Under the pieces are notes generated by a model. The model was not told the DNA's origin, searched no databases, and saw nothing but the letters and a program-made list of their open reading frames with translations. The position numbers and the translations under genes were made by a program. 64,000 nt of DNA from Delphinus delphis. Lineage: Eukaryota > Chordata > Mammalia > Artiodactyla > Delphinidae. The stretch lies in the NCBI RefSeq assembly GCF_949987515.2, contig NC_082703.1, positions 6,868,680 to 6,932,679 on the forward strand. The letters are read 5' to 3'. Positions 34,371-45,484 of the stretch are shown piece after piece; the first letter of the stretch is position 1; the number at the start of each line of letters is the position of its first letter.

Positions 34371-36454
34371 ACACGCGTTTCTGACCCAATGAGGTGGCTC
34401 GTTCTCCCAGGGCCCGACTCCATGTCCCCCGGGCTGGCGCAGGCCTTCCACAAGCACGTCCCAAGGCATATTCCATGGGATATCAGAGGGCTTCTTCCTA
34501 ACCCCTGCCCTAGAAAGTTGTGGAAATATTGGTTTTCAGAGAGTGAAGCAGGTTTCCTCCCTGCAGGACTCTGTAGACACTTTAACAATCCACTTTGTAT
34601 TGTTACTTTCCAAGAGGCATGCCCAGTAGGCGCAGTTTCTCAAATTTAATTGTCTTTGGAAACTTCCTTCCCTGGGGTCTCGGTGGATTGGTGAAATGCT
34701 TGATTTATTCATATCTGACACCAGAACTTCCTTGCGGAAGGAGATATCGAAGGTTAGGAGAAATCTTGGCAAGCCAGCTTTGGATGTGGGTGACTTTGGA
34801 AGCATGACTGTCATTGGAGGCCGAGACATCGAGAGGAAAGATGAAGGAGACAGTGGGGAGAGTGGACTGTTTTTGTTCCCGAAAGGTAGGAGGAAAGAGA
34901 AGAGGAGAAGAAAGAGAAGGGCAAAAAGACGGAAGCCAGGAAGAGGAGAAGGCTTGGCTGGAGTGAAGCTTCAGTGGCGCCCCAGAATTAGGAGAACCAA
35001 GGAATTTATAAGGATGCTCACTGTCTCGTGTGGAGTTGCTGGAGCTGCAGTATAAACCCCTCCTCCATTCTCTCCCTCTCGCATCTATTGGGAAGTCTAT
35101 AGGACCATATGTGCTTTGTAGAGTGGGGTGTGTGTGTGTGTGTAGGGATTGAGAAAGAGCTTCGTTCCATCCCTGAAATTTTGTGGACAGGGAATAGGTA
35201 GCGTTCACAGAAGCACCCAGAGGCGGAGATGACCCTGAGAGGTAAGCCTTTGTGTGTTCACATAACCCTTTGGGAGGTTCGGGCACTTTGGGCTTGGGTT
35301 AAACCCTCTAAGTTCGCAAGTGCACCCCAAGCTGCAACTGGACATTCTATAGGTTAGCTGATTTCTAGCGCTGCCCTCTGACATGTCAGCCTAGGGTCCC
35401 AATTACTGCCTCCTCTTGCACCATAGAAACCCAGGCATCTGGAGCCCCAGAGAACAGGTCTTCAGAGAGTAATCCTAGTTTTCTTTACAAGTCTGTTCTC
35501 CAGATCAAACAGACTTCGTTCCTTCTTCATGTCTCATAGGACTAGTTACCAGACTGGTCACCCTCCTGGTCACCCTGGTCTGGACAAGGGTGAAACACCG
35601 TCCAGGGTTTCAACGTGCCTCTTGGGATTCAACACAACCCAGCCAGGGTGGTCTGCCTGTCACCAAGTCCAGGAGAGTCTTTGCTTTCTGTGATCCAAGA
35701 TTTCATCCAGCATTGTTTTTGTTCGGCAGTCACATTGTGTTCTGGGCTCCGCGAAACTTACGGTCAGCTAAAATCCTCGTCAGGTAATACAACGGGTTTA
35801 CCCATTTTGGTTACAGCTGTTCGGATGGGAGGGTATTACTGCCACTTGGGTGAGAACAGCTGCCTCTCCCGTCATGTTACATAATGATTACAGTTTATAT
35901 CATGCTGTCATGGGGGAGGATACACGTGCGCAGAGGCTGTGTACAGGTTTAAGGAGTGCCTGGGTGTAATGAAGTGGTAATTAACAGTGTCAGTCACAAA
36001 TAACTTTTTTCTTTTCTTCCTGGGCTCCCCAGCTTGTGTGTCAGAAGCTGCTGATGCGCTCGTGATAGACGCTATGTAAACACACAGGTAGACCGAGGAA
36101 GCCTGGCAGACGGTGATTGTAGAGTGGAGACAGGGACCCCATCAAACACCCTTAACAGTAATGACAGCCATTGTATACACACAAATCACCTTAAACAGCT
36201 TTTATAAAAGTGCTTCTGGGGTAGGAAGTAGGGATGGGGAGGGGAGAGAATGAAGAAGAAATAGAAGGACGTGGAGGTCTTCAAGTATATTAGCCGAGTT
36301 TCTGTCTCGTCTGAGCTGTGTAAGTACCTCCTGATGGCAGTGGCTCTGCGGGGGTGGGGTGGAATGCCCTAGAGCTCCCATCGACCCATCTGCCCTTAGC
36401 CTGTGGCCTTGCAGGACCATGAAATTCATGTAGGGGAAGGGAGAAGAGAAAATG
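34371..36454. other. No gene seen
   Basis: About 2.1 kb with no recognised gene or transposon. It has a purine-rich patch near 34880-34960, a short GT run at 35128-35143, and an AT-rich part with GGTAATTAACAG near 35976-35987. The two opposed frames at 34696-35055 and 34705-35286 look like chance. Confidence 0.5.
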
Positions 36455-36545
36455 CATCCTCTTCCACTGCACACTAGCTGTGTGACCTTGAGCAAGCCAA
36501 CCTTTCTGAGCCTCAGTTTTTCCATCTATAAAATGGGTTTTCCGA
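36455..36545 (+). mobile_element. MIR SINE fragment
   Basis: CACACTAGCTGTGTGACCTTGAGC, GAGCCTCAGTTTTTCC and ATCTATAAAATGGG are the MIR core. Confidence 0.7.
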
Positions 36546-37434
36546 AGTGGACGTAGGGGACTATGGGAAGGCAGAACCAGTGTCCTGACGCCCCAGGGGA
36601 GCTATAACTCAGTAACTGGGAGGAGTGATCTCCCCTCTCGGTCAGGGTCCTATTTGGAGAGAGAGACCAGTCACTCACTCGTCTGGCATGTGGGAGCCTC
36701 TCGGGTCAGGTCTGTGGGGTGGGGCCGTGGGCTGGCGGAGATAGAGATCCTGCCTGCAGCGGAGATGGGACCGCATGCCGATAACAATGCAGGATAGAAA
36801 TGAGAAGCCCTCTAAGAGGCAAAGAAGATGTGAGAAGGGAACCTACCTTGAGGGAGAGGGTGAGAGGGTGGAGAGTTCTGGAAGGGTCGGCGCTTGTGTG
36901 ATTCTGAAGAGTGAGTAGGAGGGGGACACAGAGGAGGGTTCAGGGGAACACCATTCCTGAAAAAGGGAGAAAGTCTCCCACTGCAACGCAGAGTGTCTTC
37001 ACATCAACGACTGGATTCAGCCCTCGCTCCAATGATGACAGCAGCTAACACGGCAAAGCATTCTAGGTGCTCGGTACTGTTGGAACTTACTCAGCCAGGG
37101 CAGAGGAGCAGAGCTTGTCCTTTTGTACAATGCTGTCCCAGGGGTGGGAAATATAGGAGACAAGGTTGAAAGTCATTTCCAGGAGGTGAGCCTGGGAGCA
37201 GGGCATTGACATGATCTAAGTTATACCTTTAGGGGGTGAATCAGGTCACTGTGTCTAACATGAATGGGGAGACTCCTTCAAGGCTCTCTCCCTGCTTTCT
37301 ATGGTACCCAGAATCTTATTTCAGTCTGAAATCATTCATTCAAAGGTACTGGGCATGGGAGATAAGGCTGGAGCTTGAACCCACACAAGGTACAGTTTTC
37401 TAGAAGAGTGAATGGATTAAAGTGATTTAGATAA
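36546..37434. other. No gene seen
   Basis: Nothing recognised apart from a weak MIR-like patch near 37040-37095. Confidence 0.5.
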
Positions 37435-38440
37435 TCACTTATTCATTCAACAAATAATTAGGAGAGCTCTAAACGTGTCAGGCACTGAACAAGGTCAGTC
37501 ACTGTCCAACCCAGTCTCTAAACCTCCACTAAAGGGGAAGCCTTTCCTCTTACATCCTCTGATGATGGGCTCTCCCTTCTTTCCATCTAGTTCCTAGATT
37601 ACTTCTGTTTTCTCAGATAGTTCACTATCTCACGATGGTGGAGACCCATCAATAGACTTGATTCAATGCAGTAAGTAGTGTTGGAGCTCTACAAGGGTGT
37701 TATGATGTGAGCAGAGAGGAGGTGCAATCAGAGAAGACTTCCTGGAGGAAGTGAAATCTGAGCACAGCCTCCAAAGGGAGTTTTGGAGACAAGAAGCAAA
37801 GGGCCAGGGGAACTACGGGTGATTGAAGTTGTTACAGCAGAACATGGGAGGTGGGGATTAGGGAGAGGTGTGGCTGGGTACTTGTAGATGGTGGTAGGTG
37901 GAGATCAGATCACAGAGGGACTATATGCCATGCGTAGAAGTTTGGACTTTAGCTGATAAATGATGAAGAGCCACTGATGCCTCTTAGGAAGAGGAATGAC
38001 AAGGTCCAATTTGAACTTTCCGTGGATGATAATAGCAAATACTTGTATTGTTCTGGGCTCTGTTTTAAGTGTTTTGCAAATAATCCTCATGATAACCGTA
38101 CAGATGTAGGTGTTAATATCATCCCCATTTGACAGATGAGGAAACTGAGGCTTCGAGCTTAAATGACTTGCCCAGGTCCATACAGATAATAAGAGGACAG
38201 AGCTAGGCAGCCTGGCTCCAGAGTTTGTGCTCTTATCCAGTCTATTCTACTGCACTGTAGGAACAACGATGAGATGCTCCCGGCTGCAATTCTAGAGGTT
38301 GGGAGACCCTTCTGGAGGCTGTTGCAGAAGTTCTGGTGAGAGACACCGAAGTCTTTAACTAGCAGTGAGAGATGGGAGTACATTCCAGAAATGGCTTGCA
38401 GAAGTCCATCAGGTGTTGGTGACTGCCAAGCGGGAGGGAG
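37435..38440 (-). mobile_element. L2 LINE fossil, antisense, interrupted by MIR
   Basis: Plus-strand text matches the antisense of L2: ATTCATTCAACAAATAATTA, GAAGACTTCCTGGAGGAAGTG, ATATGCCATGCGTAGAAGTTTGGA and GGAATGACAAGGTCCAATTTG. After the MIR it resumes with GTTGGGAGACCCTTCTGGAGGCTGTTGCAGAAG. The MIR lies inside it and is therefore younger. Confidence 0.6.
38020..38262 (-). mobile_element. MIR SINE, antisense, nearly full length
   Basis: GGGCTCTGTTTTAAGTG, CCATTTGACAGATGAGGAAA, CTGAGGCTTCGAGC, ATGACTTGCCCAGG and GCCTGGCTCCAGAGTTTG follow the reverse complement of MIR over most of its length. Confidence 0.78.
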
Positions 38441-38459
38441 AGGTCAATGTTGGGCTTGC

Positions 38460-38793
38460 GGGGTGGCAACCACTTCCTGTAAAGGCCCATATAGTAAATA
38501 TTTCAGGCTTTGGGGGTCAGATGGTCTCTGTTGCAACTACTCAACCGCCTTTGCAATGTGCAAGCACCCTAGACAATCTATAAATGAATGAGCATGGCTG
38601 TGTCCCAATAAAACTTTATTAATGGACGCGTAAAACTAAGTTCCATCAAATTTCCATATGTTAAAAAATATGATTCTTCTTTTGATTTTTTTTCCCAATC
38701 CTTTGAAAATCCAAAAACCATTCTTAGCTCCAGGACCATATAAAAATTGGCAGTGGACGAGATTTGGGCTGAGGCTGTAATTTGCCAACCTCT
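38460..38793 (+). mobile_element. MER20-like hAT-Charlie element
   Basis: CCTGTAAAGGCCCATATAGT, AAATATTTCAGGCTTTGG, GTTGCAACTACTCAACC, GGCTGTGTCCCAATAAAACT and AATTTGCCAACCTCTG match MER20-type order with inverted ends. GGGCTTGC (38452-38459) and GGGCTTAT (38794-38801) share six of eight bases, fitting an 8-base hAT target duplication. No transposase. Confidence 0.75.
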
Positions 38794-38801
38794 GGGCTTA
38801 T

Positions 38802-39160
38802 TCCTGGGAGGGGGAGGTGAGTGGTGGCCGAGAAGGGACCCAGGACGATCTGAGGACAAGGTAAACAGAGGGCGATGAAGGCCACACAGCTGCTCCCTGA
38901 GCCAGGGGTACATGCTGTGAAGGGGAGTCATTCAGGACCGGCATGTAATGCTCGACCCCCTTAGACCTGAAATACTGCTCATAAAAGAACATTTGCAAGG
39001 ACAGCGTTAACAAGCAGTGGATCTCGCTTCTTCCAGTTCCCCTTCCCACCCCAGGCCCAGTGGTAACGAAAACACGTTTACATAAACACAGAGGTCATGG
39101 TCACACAGCCATCCTCATGCTAAGGCATTTCCGAATACTAATAGTTTTCATTTAATGCAA
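38802..39160. other. No gene seen
   Basis: Nothing recognised. Confidence 0.5.
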
Positions 39161-39173
39161 GATCTGCATTATA

Positions 39174-39388
39174 GGGCTTCCCTGGTGGCGCAGTGGTTGA
39201 GAGGCCGCCTGCCGATGCAGGGGACACGGGTTCGTGCCCCGGTCCGGGAAGATCCCACATGCTGCAGAGCGACTGGGCCCATGAGCCATGGCCGCTCAGC
39301 CTGCGCGTCCGGAGCCTGTGCTCCGCAACGGGAGAGGCCACAACAGTGAGAGGCCCGCGTACCACAAAAACAAACAAACAAACAAAAC
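39174..39388 (+). mobile_element. CHR-1 SINE with CAAA-type tail
   Basis: Complete CHR-1 whose tail is AAAAACAAACAAACAAACAAAA rather than pure A. GATCTGCATTATA at 39161-39173 and GATCTGCATTGTA at 39389-39401 differ at one base and mark the target-site duplication. Confidence 0.95.
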
Positions 39389-39401
39389 GATCTGCATTGT
39401 A

Positions 39402-40224
39402 TGGGAGAGCTTAGGGTGACCCAAAATACCCCTCTAAATTGCACAACTTTATAAATAAAAAATCATTCTGCAGGCTAAATTAGTCCAATGTTCTTCCTCC
39501 ACGTTGGAGACAGGGGAAGCACAAAGTTTGAAATTGTATCTGAACATGAACCTTAGGGCACCAATGTTGTGGCCACTGGTTAAATGCCACCCCCTGGGCC
39601 ACCAGCCCCATCCCAACCCTGTGCTGGAAAACCCCCATCAGGCACAGAGGCCACACTTTCACGGGTCTTCATCACGAGGGAACTCAGGCAAAAGTTTGTG
39701 GCTGCCATTTTTACACACAAACTACACACCAGGCACTTACGGGGGGGTGTGACCACACCCGCTGTGAGCACACAGTGGCAGATGTTTTGTCGCTGCTGAT
39801 GCCATGTGGACACAGGGGTCTTAGAGAAGGTCTAATTCAAGTGTTTTTAAACATTAAAATCTTTTATCAGTAGACCCTCCTGCACGTCATCACCTTTCAC
39901 ATGGGACCTCAACATACAACACATAAAAGAGTGGGGCAGGAATGCCCCTCTTGCACAGCGGGCCCTGAGGCACCCTAGGGTTTTGCATCATGAGTTCGGT
40001 CTTCGCTTTATAAAGTAGAAAGCTGAGGCCCAGAGAAGTTAGATGACTTCCCCGCAAAGCACAGAGCTCTGGCTAGAGACAGTTGCTTTCCGTATCAGTA
40101 GCCGCTTTCCTCTTCAAGGCCGTCTCACATCAGCATTTTCTGGAGATGGCCCCTGACGGAGCATAGACCCTCCCAGGCCAGCCAGCAGCCCTTGACCTCC
40201 AATAGGGGCAGCTGGTGAAAAGGA
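39402..40224. other. No gene seen; possible MIR remnant
   Basis: A weak antisense MIR-like stretch lies at 40000-40085 (AAAGCTGAGGCCCAGAGAAG, TTAGATGACTTCC). Nothing else is recognised. Confidence 0.45.
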
Positions 40225-40410
40225 ATTAACCTTGGAGGACACGATAGCAACTTGGGTTTGAGTCCCATTTGTCATGTACTAGCTACATGACCTCCAACAA
40301 GTAACTTGCCACCCTTAGCCCTGGGTTTCTCACGTGCAGAACAGGAATAACGCTCAGGTGTGTTAGGAGGATCTTGCGAGAGAAGTAAGTGAAAGCATTT
40401 TGTGAGAAGC
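40225..40410 (+). mobile_element. MIR SINE fossil
   Basis: TTGGGTTTGAGTCCCATTTG, ACTAGCTACATGACCTCC, TAGCCCTGGGTTTCTCACG and GGATCTTGCGAGAGAAG follow MIR order. Confidence 0.65.
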
Positions 40411-41099
40411 TGTATTTAAGAATGTGATTATGGCTTTTCCAGGCAAAAAAAATCGAGTGCATTTCAATCCTTGCTCTGTGCCTGTGTCTCTAGCTCCAAC
40501 CTTGTCTCCCATCCGCCATCCATCCAGGCAACAGGGAAGGAGAAAAGGACTTTTCTTTACCCTCTGGTTCCTGGGCAGCATTCAGGAGTTATGGGCTTTT
40601 GCTCCCCCGAGAAGAAAACATTATTCTCAGCCTTCAAGGGTGAGGATTCCTGCATGTAACAGGACTGAACGATGCCTTTTCTCTCCTTCTCATACCAGAA
40701 TTTAAGAGGACCCCAGAGCAGCCGGGTTTATTAGGACCCATAAGAACCGTACTATAACCAGGACACCCGCAGCCGTAAAACTCTACCTTGAAGTTTGCAA
40801 CAAATCCTGAAATGGTGAACTTGGATGAGCTCTTGTCTCTGTCAGCAGAAAAAAATAAAATAAAATAAAGGGAGAAATGCAAACTCGAGCAGAAAAAGAG
40901 GCCTGAGAAGGAAAGCCAGGAAGAATGGGAGAGAACAACAGTAAGAGCGATGCTGTGAATGATGGTGAAAGTAAAAATCCCAACAAGAAAGCCGGTGGTG
41001 TGGCCAAACCTCCCCAGAAATGCCTGGGGACTCACCTGTGTGATCGGATGGGGCCTGGCTCCTGAGGGGAGCAGAGGAGGGGCAATGAGACAGGAAGAC
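40411..41099. other. No gene seen
   Basis: No recognised gene or transposon. The 168-codon minus-strand frame (40634-41140) has no motifs. Confidence 0.5.
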
Positions 41100-41440
41100 A
41101 TGCACACGTATATGCGCTCACACACACAACACGTCTGCACACGGTGTACTCATACACGCACACACAGGCACACACGCACACAGATACACAGATGCACACA
41201 CACAGGCACACACACGCACATGTATGCATACACACACAGAGGCACACAGGTACACACGTGCACAAAGACACACACGCAAACATGTGCACACAGGTATATA
41301 CATACGTGAACGCACATGTGCGCACACGCACACAGATATACGCATGCAGACACATGCACACAGATACACGCACACACAGTCACACATGCACACAGGTGCA
41401 CACACGTACACACAGATGTACACATGCACACACAGCCAAA
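41100..41440 (+). repeat. Degenerate (CA)n-like tandem tract
   Basis: About 340 bases of alternating purine-pyrimidine sequence made of CACACACA, GCACACAC, CAGATACACA and CATGCACAC variants. All overlapping long frames here (Cys/Val-rich or His/Thr-rich) are translation shadows of the repeat. Confidence 0.95.
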
Positions 41441-41924
41441 CAGAGGGGAGGAGAGAAGCTGAGTGGAGGGAAGTAAAACCCAGGTAAACAATAAGAAGTG
41501 TCCTGGGGCCTCTGGGCGGCTACCCTGATGAAAGGGCCATTTGGAGCAGGGTCTGTGGTGACGGAGTGGAAGTCTCGTCCACTAGCCTTTGGGGGCTGAT
41601 CCCACTCTCCCCTGAGTGCCCTGAGTTGCTTTAAGGCTGCACAAAGCCTTGGTAGAAAAGACAGCACAGATGAGCTGTAGCAATGGACTTAGGGCAGAGC
41701 CAGGAAGTGGAGCTTGAGGACCAGCACCTTCTCCTCGTGGGACAGGACATAGAGCCTGTCTGTGAACAGCAGGAGGCAAGTACTCCCGCCTCCCCCCGGC
41801 ACTGGCCCCCACTCTGTGATGCCTGCCTCAGCCCCAGATTCCCCTTCACTGCATGGCAAACCCTGTTAGTTGCTGACACAAAACCCAGTCCTCTCTCCTT
41901 CCTTGTAAACAGAGCCCCACACTA
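41441..41924. other. No gene seen
   Basis: Nothing recognised. Confidence 0.5.
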
Positions 41925-42315
41925 TGTCCATTTTACCTCCCAGGCTCTTTGGGCTCTTTAAGACAATTTTGGTCAATGAGATAAATATCTAAATTTGCTG
42001 GGTGGGGGGAATCTGGGAAAACTTTGGTTTTCCTGATAACAGAGATAACAAGGGCCAGGCATCATTCTTTCCACTCCGTTCTTTCTTTGAGCATAGTCTT
42101 GATGTCTGGAGCTGCAGTAGCCATCTTGTGACCATGAGTCACAGAGGGCAAAAGCCAACGCCCTAGAGATAATAAGCAGACATTCAGAAAACCAGTCCAG
42201 CACCTCCCACCTCTGGACTTCTGTTACTTGAGAAAAATAAACACTTCTTTGTTTAAGTCACTGTGAGTTGGGATATTTTTTTGTACTTGGAGCCAAACTC
42301 AATCATAACTGGTAC
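41925..42315 (+). mobile_element. MaLR-like LTR
   Basis: AATTTTGGTCAATGAGATAA, GAGCTGCAGTAGCCATCTTG, GACCATGAGTCACAGAGGG, GAAAAATAAACACTTC and TTTAAGTCACTGTGAGTTGG, then an end near AACTGGTACA. The layout resembles mammalian MaLR-type LTRs. The subfamily is uncertain. Confidence 0.6.
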
Positions 42316-43394
42316 ATTCAGGTAGAAAGGACTTGATACTTTTTTGTTTTTTTAACTTCCAACCTTCCTGCTGCCCCTTTGTCACTTGTGAGACCTACTT
42401 GCCAAAGTATTAAGTAACCTCAACATTCCTGATGGTGTGAAATGGAGTGTCTTGGGCTGGGCTGGGCGGAGAGAAAGAGAGAATCACCCAGTGGGCTGAC
42501 TCCGAGCCCTCCAGCTCTCTCCCCTGCCCACCTTGGTGCGAGGAGCCCTTTCCTCCTCCCCTGGCCCTGCTTCCCACCCCACCAGGATCTCAGCTTTCTC
42601 TGGTCTACACTTCCAGCCTGCCTCTTTGACCCCATCTCAGATCTAGAATGGGTTAAACTTTTTATTGATTTATTTTTCTTTTTGGCAGTGTGTAGGGAGG
42701 AAGAAGAGGGACAATAAATTATACATCTCCCAAGACACAATCTGGAGTTAATTCTTAATTAGGACTGACAGATGCTTCCCCCATAATCCTCTTCCCAACA
42801 TGTTCTGTTTGCTTTGTTTGGTGCTGGAAGATATATTGTGACACGCTAATGACCTTTCTAAGCTTGTCCTGGAAGTGTTATTGGCATTCTAATGATTTAT
42901 TGCGTGTTCCAGTTGATTACAGGGCCATTTGTCAACATTTTATTTCTCTCTCCATAAACCTGTCTCCTGCGTCACAGACGTTCACCAACATGAAATTTAA
43001 ACAAATACAGTAATATAGTCCTTATTCCACTTCTGCTTTCACTTGGAGCCTCTGGACAAAACCCATTCTGGCCAAGAGAGGGCTTTTTATGACCGGTGCT
43101 GCTGTGGCTTTCACGGGACAGGTGTTGGGATTTTTTTTTTTAAGCAGAGTCAGCCAGGCCAGTTTCCCAGTTACTTAGATGGATTTCGTCTCTGGGTTTT
43201 CAAGCAGTCATTTTGTGCTTGTTGGCGGGCAAGAAAATGCTTGGCTGGAAAAGGAAGTGCTGGCCAGTCCGAACCAGTCCATCTGGTGGATTTACCTCTT
43301 AATTCCTTACAACCACATTCATACCGTACAGGTGACAGGACTTAGCAACCCCAGGGGACATTCGGGGTGAATATGAATCATACCATCATGGTAC
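42316..43394. other. No gene seen; AT-rich repeat-free interval
   Basis: The interval 42720-43060 is AT-rich and free of recognisable transposons. It includes CTTAATTAGG at 42754-42763 followed by CTGACAG. The open frames at 42420-42740 lack motifs. Confidence 0.5.
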
Positions 43395-43475
43395 AAAGGC
43401 TTGAGTAGTTCTCAACTAGCTGGGTGACCTTGGGCCCATCCCATCTCCTCCTGGACCTCAGACTTATTGGCTAGC
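43395..43475 (+). mobile_element. MIR SINE fragment
   Basis: CAACTAGCTGGGTGACCTTGGGCCC and TCCTGGACCTCAGACTTATTGG match the MIR core. It lies at the edge of copy B of the inverted duplication, and its counterpart is at about 34290-34375 in copy A. Confidence 0.55.
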
Positions 43476-43815
43476 TTAATTTCATGCTGTTCTTGCCATT
43501 ATTTATTCCATGAGTCTGGTCACCCCTGTCCTGTAAGTGCCTCACAGAGGTGCTCCAAGGATAAATAAGTCCATTATCTACAGAGTGTGGAGAGCTCCTT
43601 GGAGACAGACTTTACATAGATGCACGGTTATTCTTGTGCCTCTGTTAAGTCAGTCATCAACCTTTTGAGCTGGTCCACCAGACACGGTGGGATCGTGTGA
43701 AAAAAACAGAAGATGCTGCTCCCTTTCAGTTTTGATTGGAAAAGGTACGAATATTCACAGGGCTGCCTACACGCCTGTTCACACTCACGCACACACCCAA
43801 CAGAGGGCACTTTTT
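43408..43815 (-). repeat. Copy B of an inverted segmental duplication
   Basis: Reverse complement of 33910-34370, including 72 identical bases (43497-43568). It lacks the long GT microsatellite and about 25 bases present in copy A near 34030. Confidence 0.9.
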
Positions 43816-44464
43816 AGAGTTAAACATTCAGTCTGAACAGTGTTAAGGCTTAGCTTTCCTCAGATTCCTGCATCTCTAGGCGACTTTTATCCTGGTCCAT
43901 AGCACTGTGTCTCTTAAGTCACGTGGCAAAGCCAGGAAGCTATGGCTGTGCTCCTGTGTATTGTAGATGACTCCATGTGTGTCCCTTGCAGGCATCTCTA
44001 AATCGCCAAGTTGATAACTGAACTTGGAATTTGTTTGCATGTTTTAGTTCCCTGAGAGCTGCTTTCTCTTGAATTATATTCCTCACCGAACGGCATGAGC
44101 ATCTGCCCCATGGCCCAGTTAGAAATGCAAGAAACATCCTTGCCTGCATCCTTTCCCATATCCTCCTCCAGTCCTGTTGGATTTTGTGTCCTGGGCTCCA
44201 ACCCCTCCCCACCATCACATCTGTTCTCAGACCCTTATCATCCCTCTCCTGGACCATGACAATAGGCTTCTCATCAGTCAGGGGCAGTGATTGCAGCAAC
44301 AGACACCCAATCTTGCTGTGTCACACAGTCACAATGTCTATTGGAAGGATATCTGGTGACACAGCATTGGTGGGAAAGTAGGAAATTAGGACAAGGAAAT
44401 AGCCAGGAATTAAGAGATCTCTGGAGATCAGGCAATTCAGTCTCCATTCAAGGTCACTGTTCCA
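43816..44464. other. No gene seen
   Basis: Nothing recognised. Confidence 0.5.
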
Positions 44465-44855
44465 TTGTTCCATGTAAAAAACTACCCAAAGCTTAGTGGC
44501 TGAAATGACAACATTTATTTTGCTCATGAATCTGCAGCTTGGGCATAGCTTGGAGGGACATCTTGTCTCTAGTTCTACTTGGTGTCAGCTGGGACAGCTT
44601 GAAGGCTGGGGCCTGGGATCACCCAGAGGCTCGATCATGCACTTGTCTGCTGGCTGGAGCTCTAGCTGGACTGTTGGCCAGAACGCCTCCCCATGCCTCC
44701 TCTGGGTGGTCTGGGCTTCCTTGCAACATTGTGACTGGGCTCCAAGGGCAAGCTTCTTGCGAGAGAATGAGGCAGATAGAAACCATGTCACTTCTGGTAA
44801 CACTGCCGCTGAAGTCTTGCAGCCTTACTTCCACTGCTTCTGTCCTGGAGAAAGA
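44465..44855 (-). mobile_element. MaLR-type LTR fossil, antisense
   Basis: AACTACCCAAAGCTTAGTGGCTGAAATG, CATTTATTTTGCTCATGAAT, GGCTGGGGCCTGGG and ATGTCACTTCTGG follow the antisense order of the family at 9.8 and 25.5 kb. Strongly diverged. Confidence 0.55.
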
Positions 44856-45165
44856 ATAGACTTCTCCTCCTGGCTCTGGAAGAGAATGTGGGATCAGAAA
44901 TATGGCCGTGGCCATTTTGGGAAAATAAATATGCCACAGTCTGTGAGAAATCTGCTGTTTTGCTGCCTTCTCAACACGCCAAGTTCCTAGAACGGAGTGT
45001 CGGATTGGCTGTGTGTGTCATAAACCTTCTCTGGGCAACTCCCGAGTGGTGGTGAGATGGAAAAGCTTACCCCTTTGGTGACAGAAGAGGGAACTGTCTC
45101 CTTCCAAAACTACCCAAAGTGACATCAGGGTGCTGGTAGGAAGGTGGTGAGGGGGATATGAAGGG
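44856..45165. other. No gene seen
   Basis: Nothing recognised. Confidence 0.5.
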
Positions 45166-45180
45166 AAGTACTGAATTTTT

Positions 45181-45383
45181 TTTTTTTTTTTTGGTGTGTG
45201 GGCCTCTCACTGTTGTGGCCTCTCCCGCTGTGGAGCACAGGCTCTGGACGCGCAGGCTCAGTGGCCATGGCTCACGGGCCCAGCCGCTCCGCGGCATGTG
45301 GGATCTTCCCAGACCGGGGCACGAACCCGTATCCCCTGCATCGGCAGGCGGACTCTCAACCACTGCGCCACCAGGGAAGCCCC
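45181..45383 (-). mobile_element. CHR-1 SINE, antisense
   Basis: Reverse complement of CHR-1 with a T-run at its left end. The 15-base target-site duplication AAGTACTGAATTTTT at 45166-45180 and 45384-45398 is exact. Confidence 0.95.
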
Positions 45384-45484
45384 AAGTACTGAATTTTTGA
45401 CAGCCAAAAAATGACAAACATCTTTTACAGACTGACTGCAGACTTATCTTTCTACCTCCATCTAGGTTTTCATGACCTTGATGG

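Noticed and set aside
34705..35286. 193-codon minus-strand frame opposite a Lys/Arg-rich 119-codon plus-strand frame
   Set aside because: A purine-rich patch explains both; there is no motif, splice site pattern or promoter to choose either.
41032..41491. Several 90-115-codon frames rich in Cys/Val or His/Thr
   Set aside because: All frames are open because the region is a CA-type simple repeat; no start context or domain.
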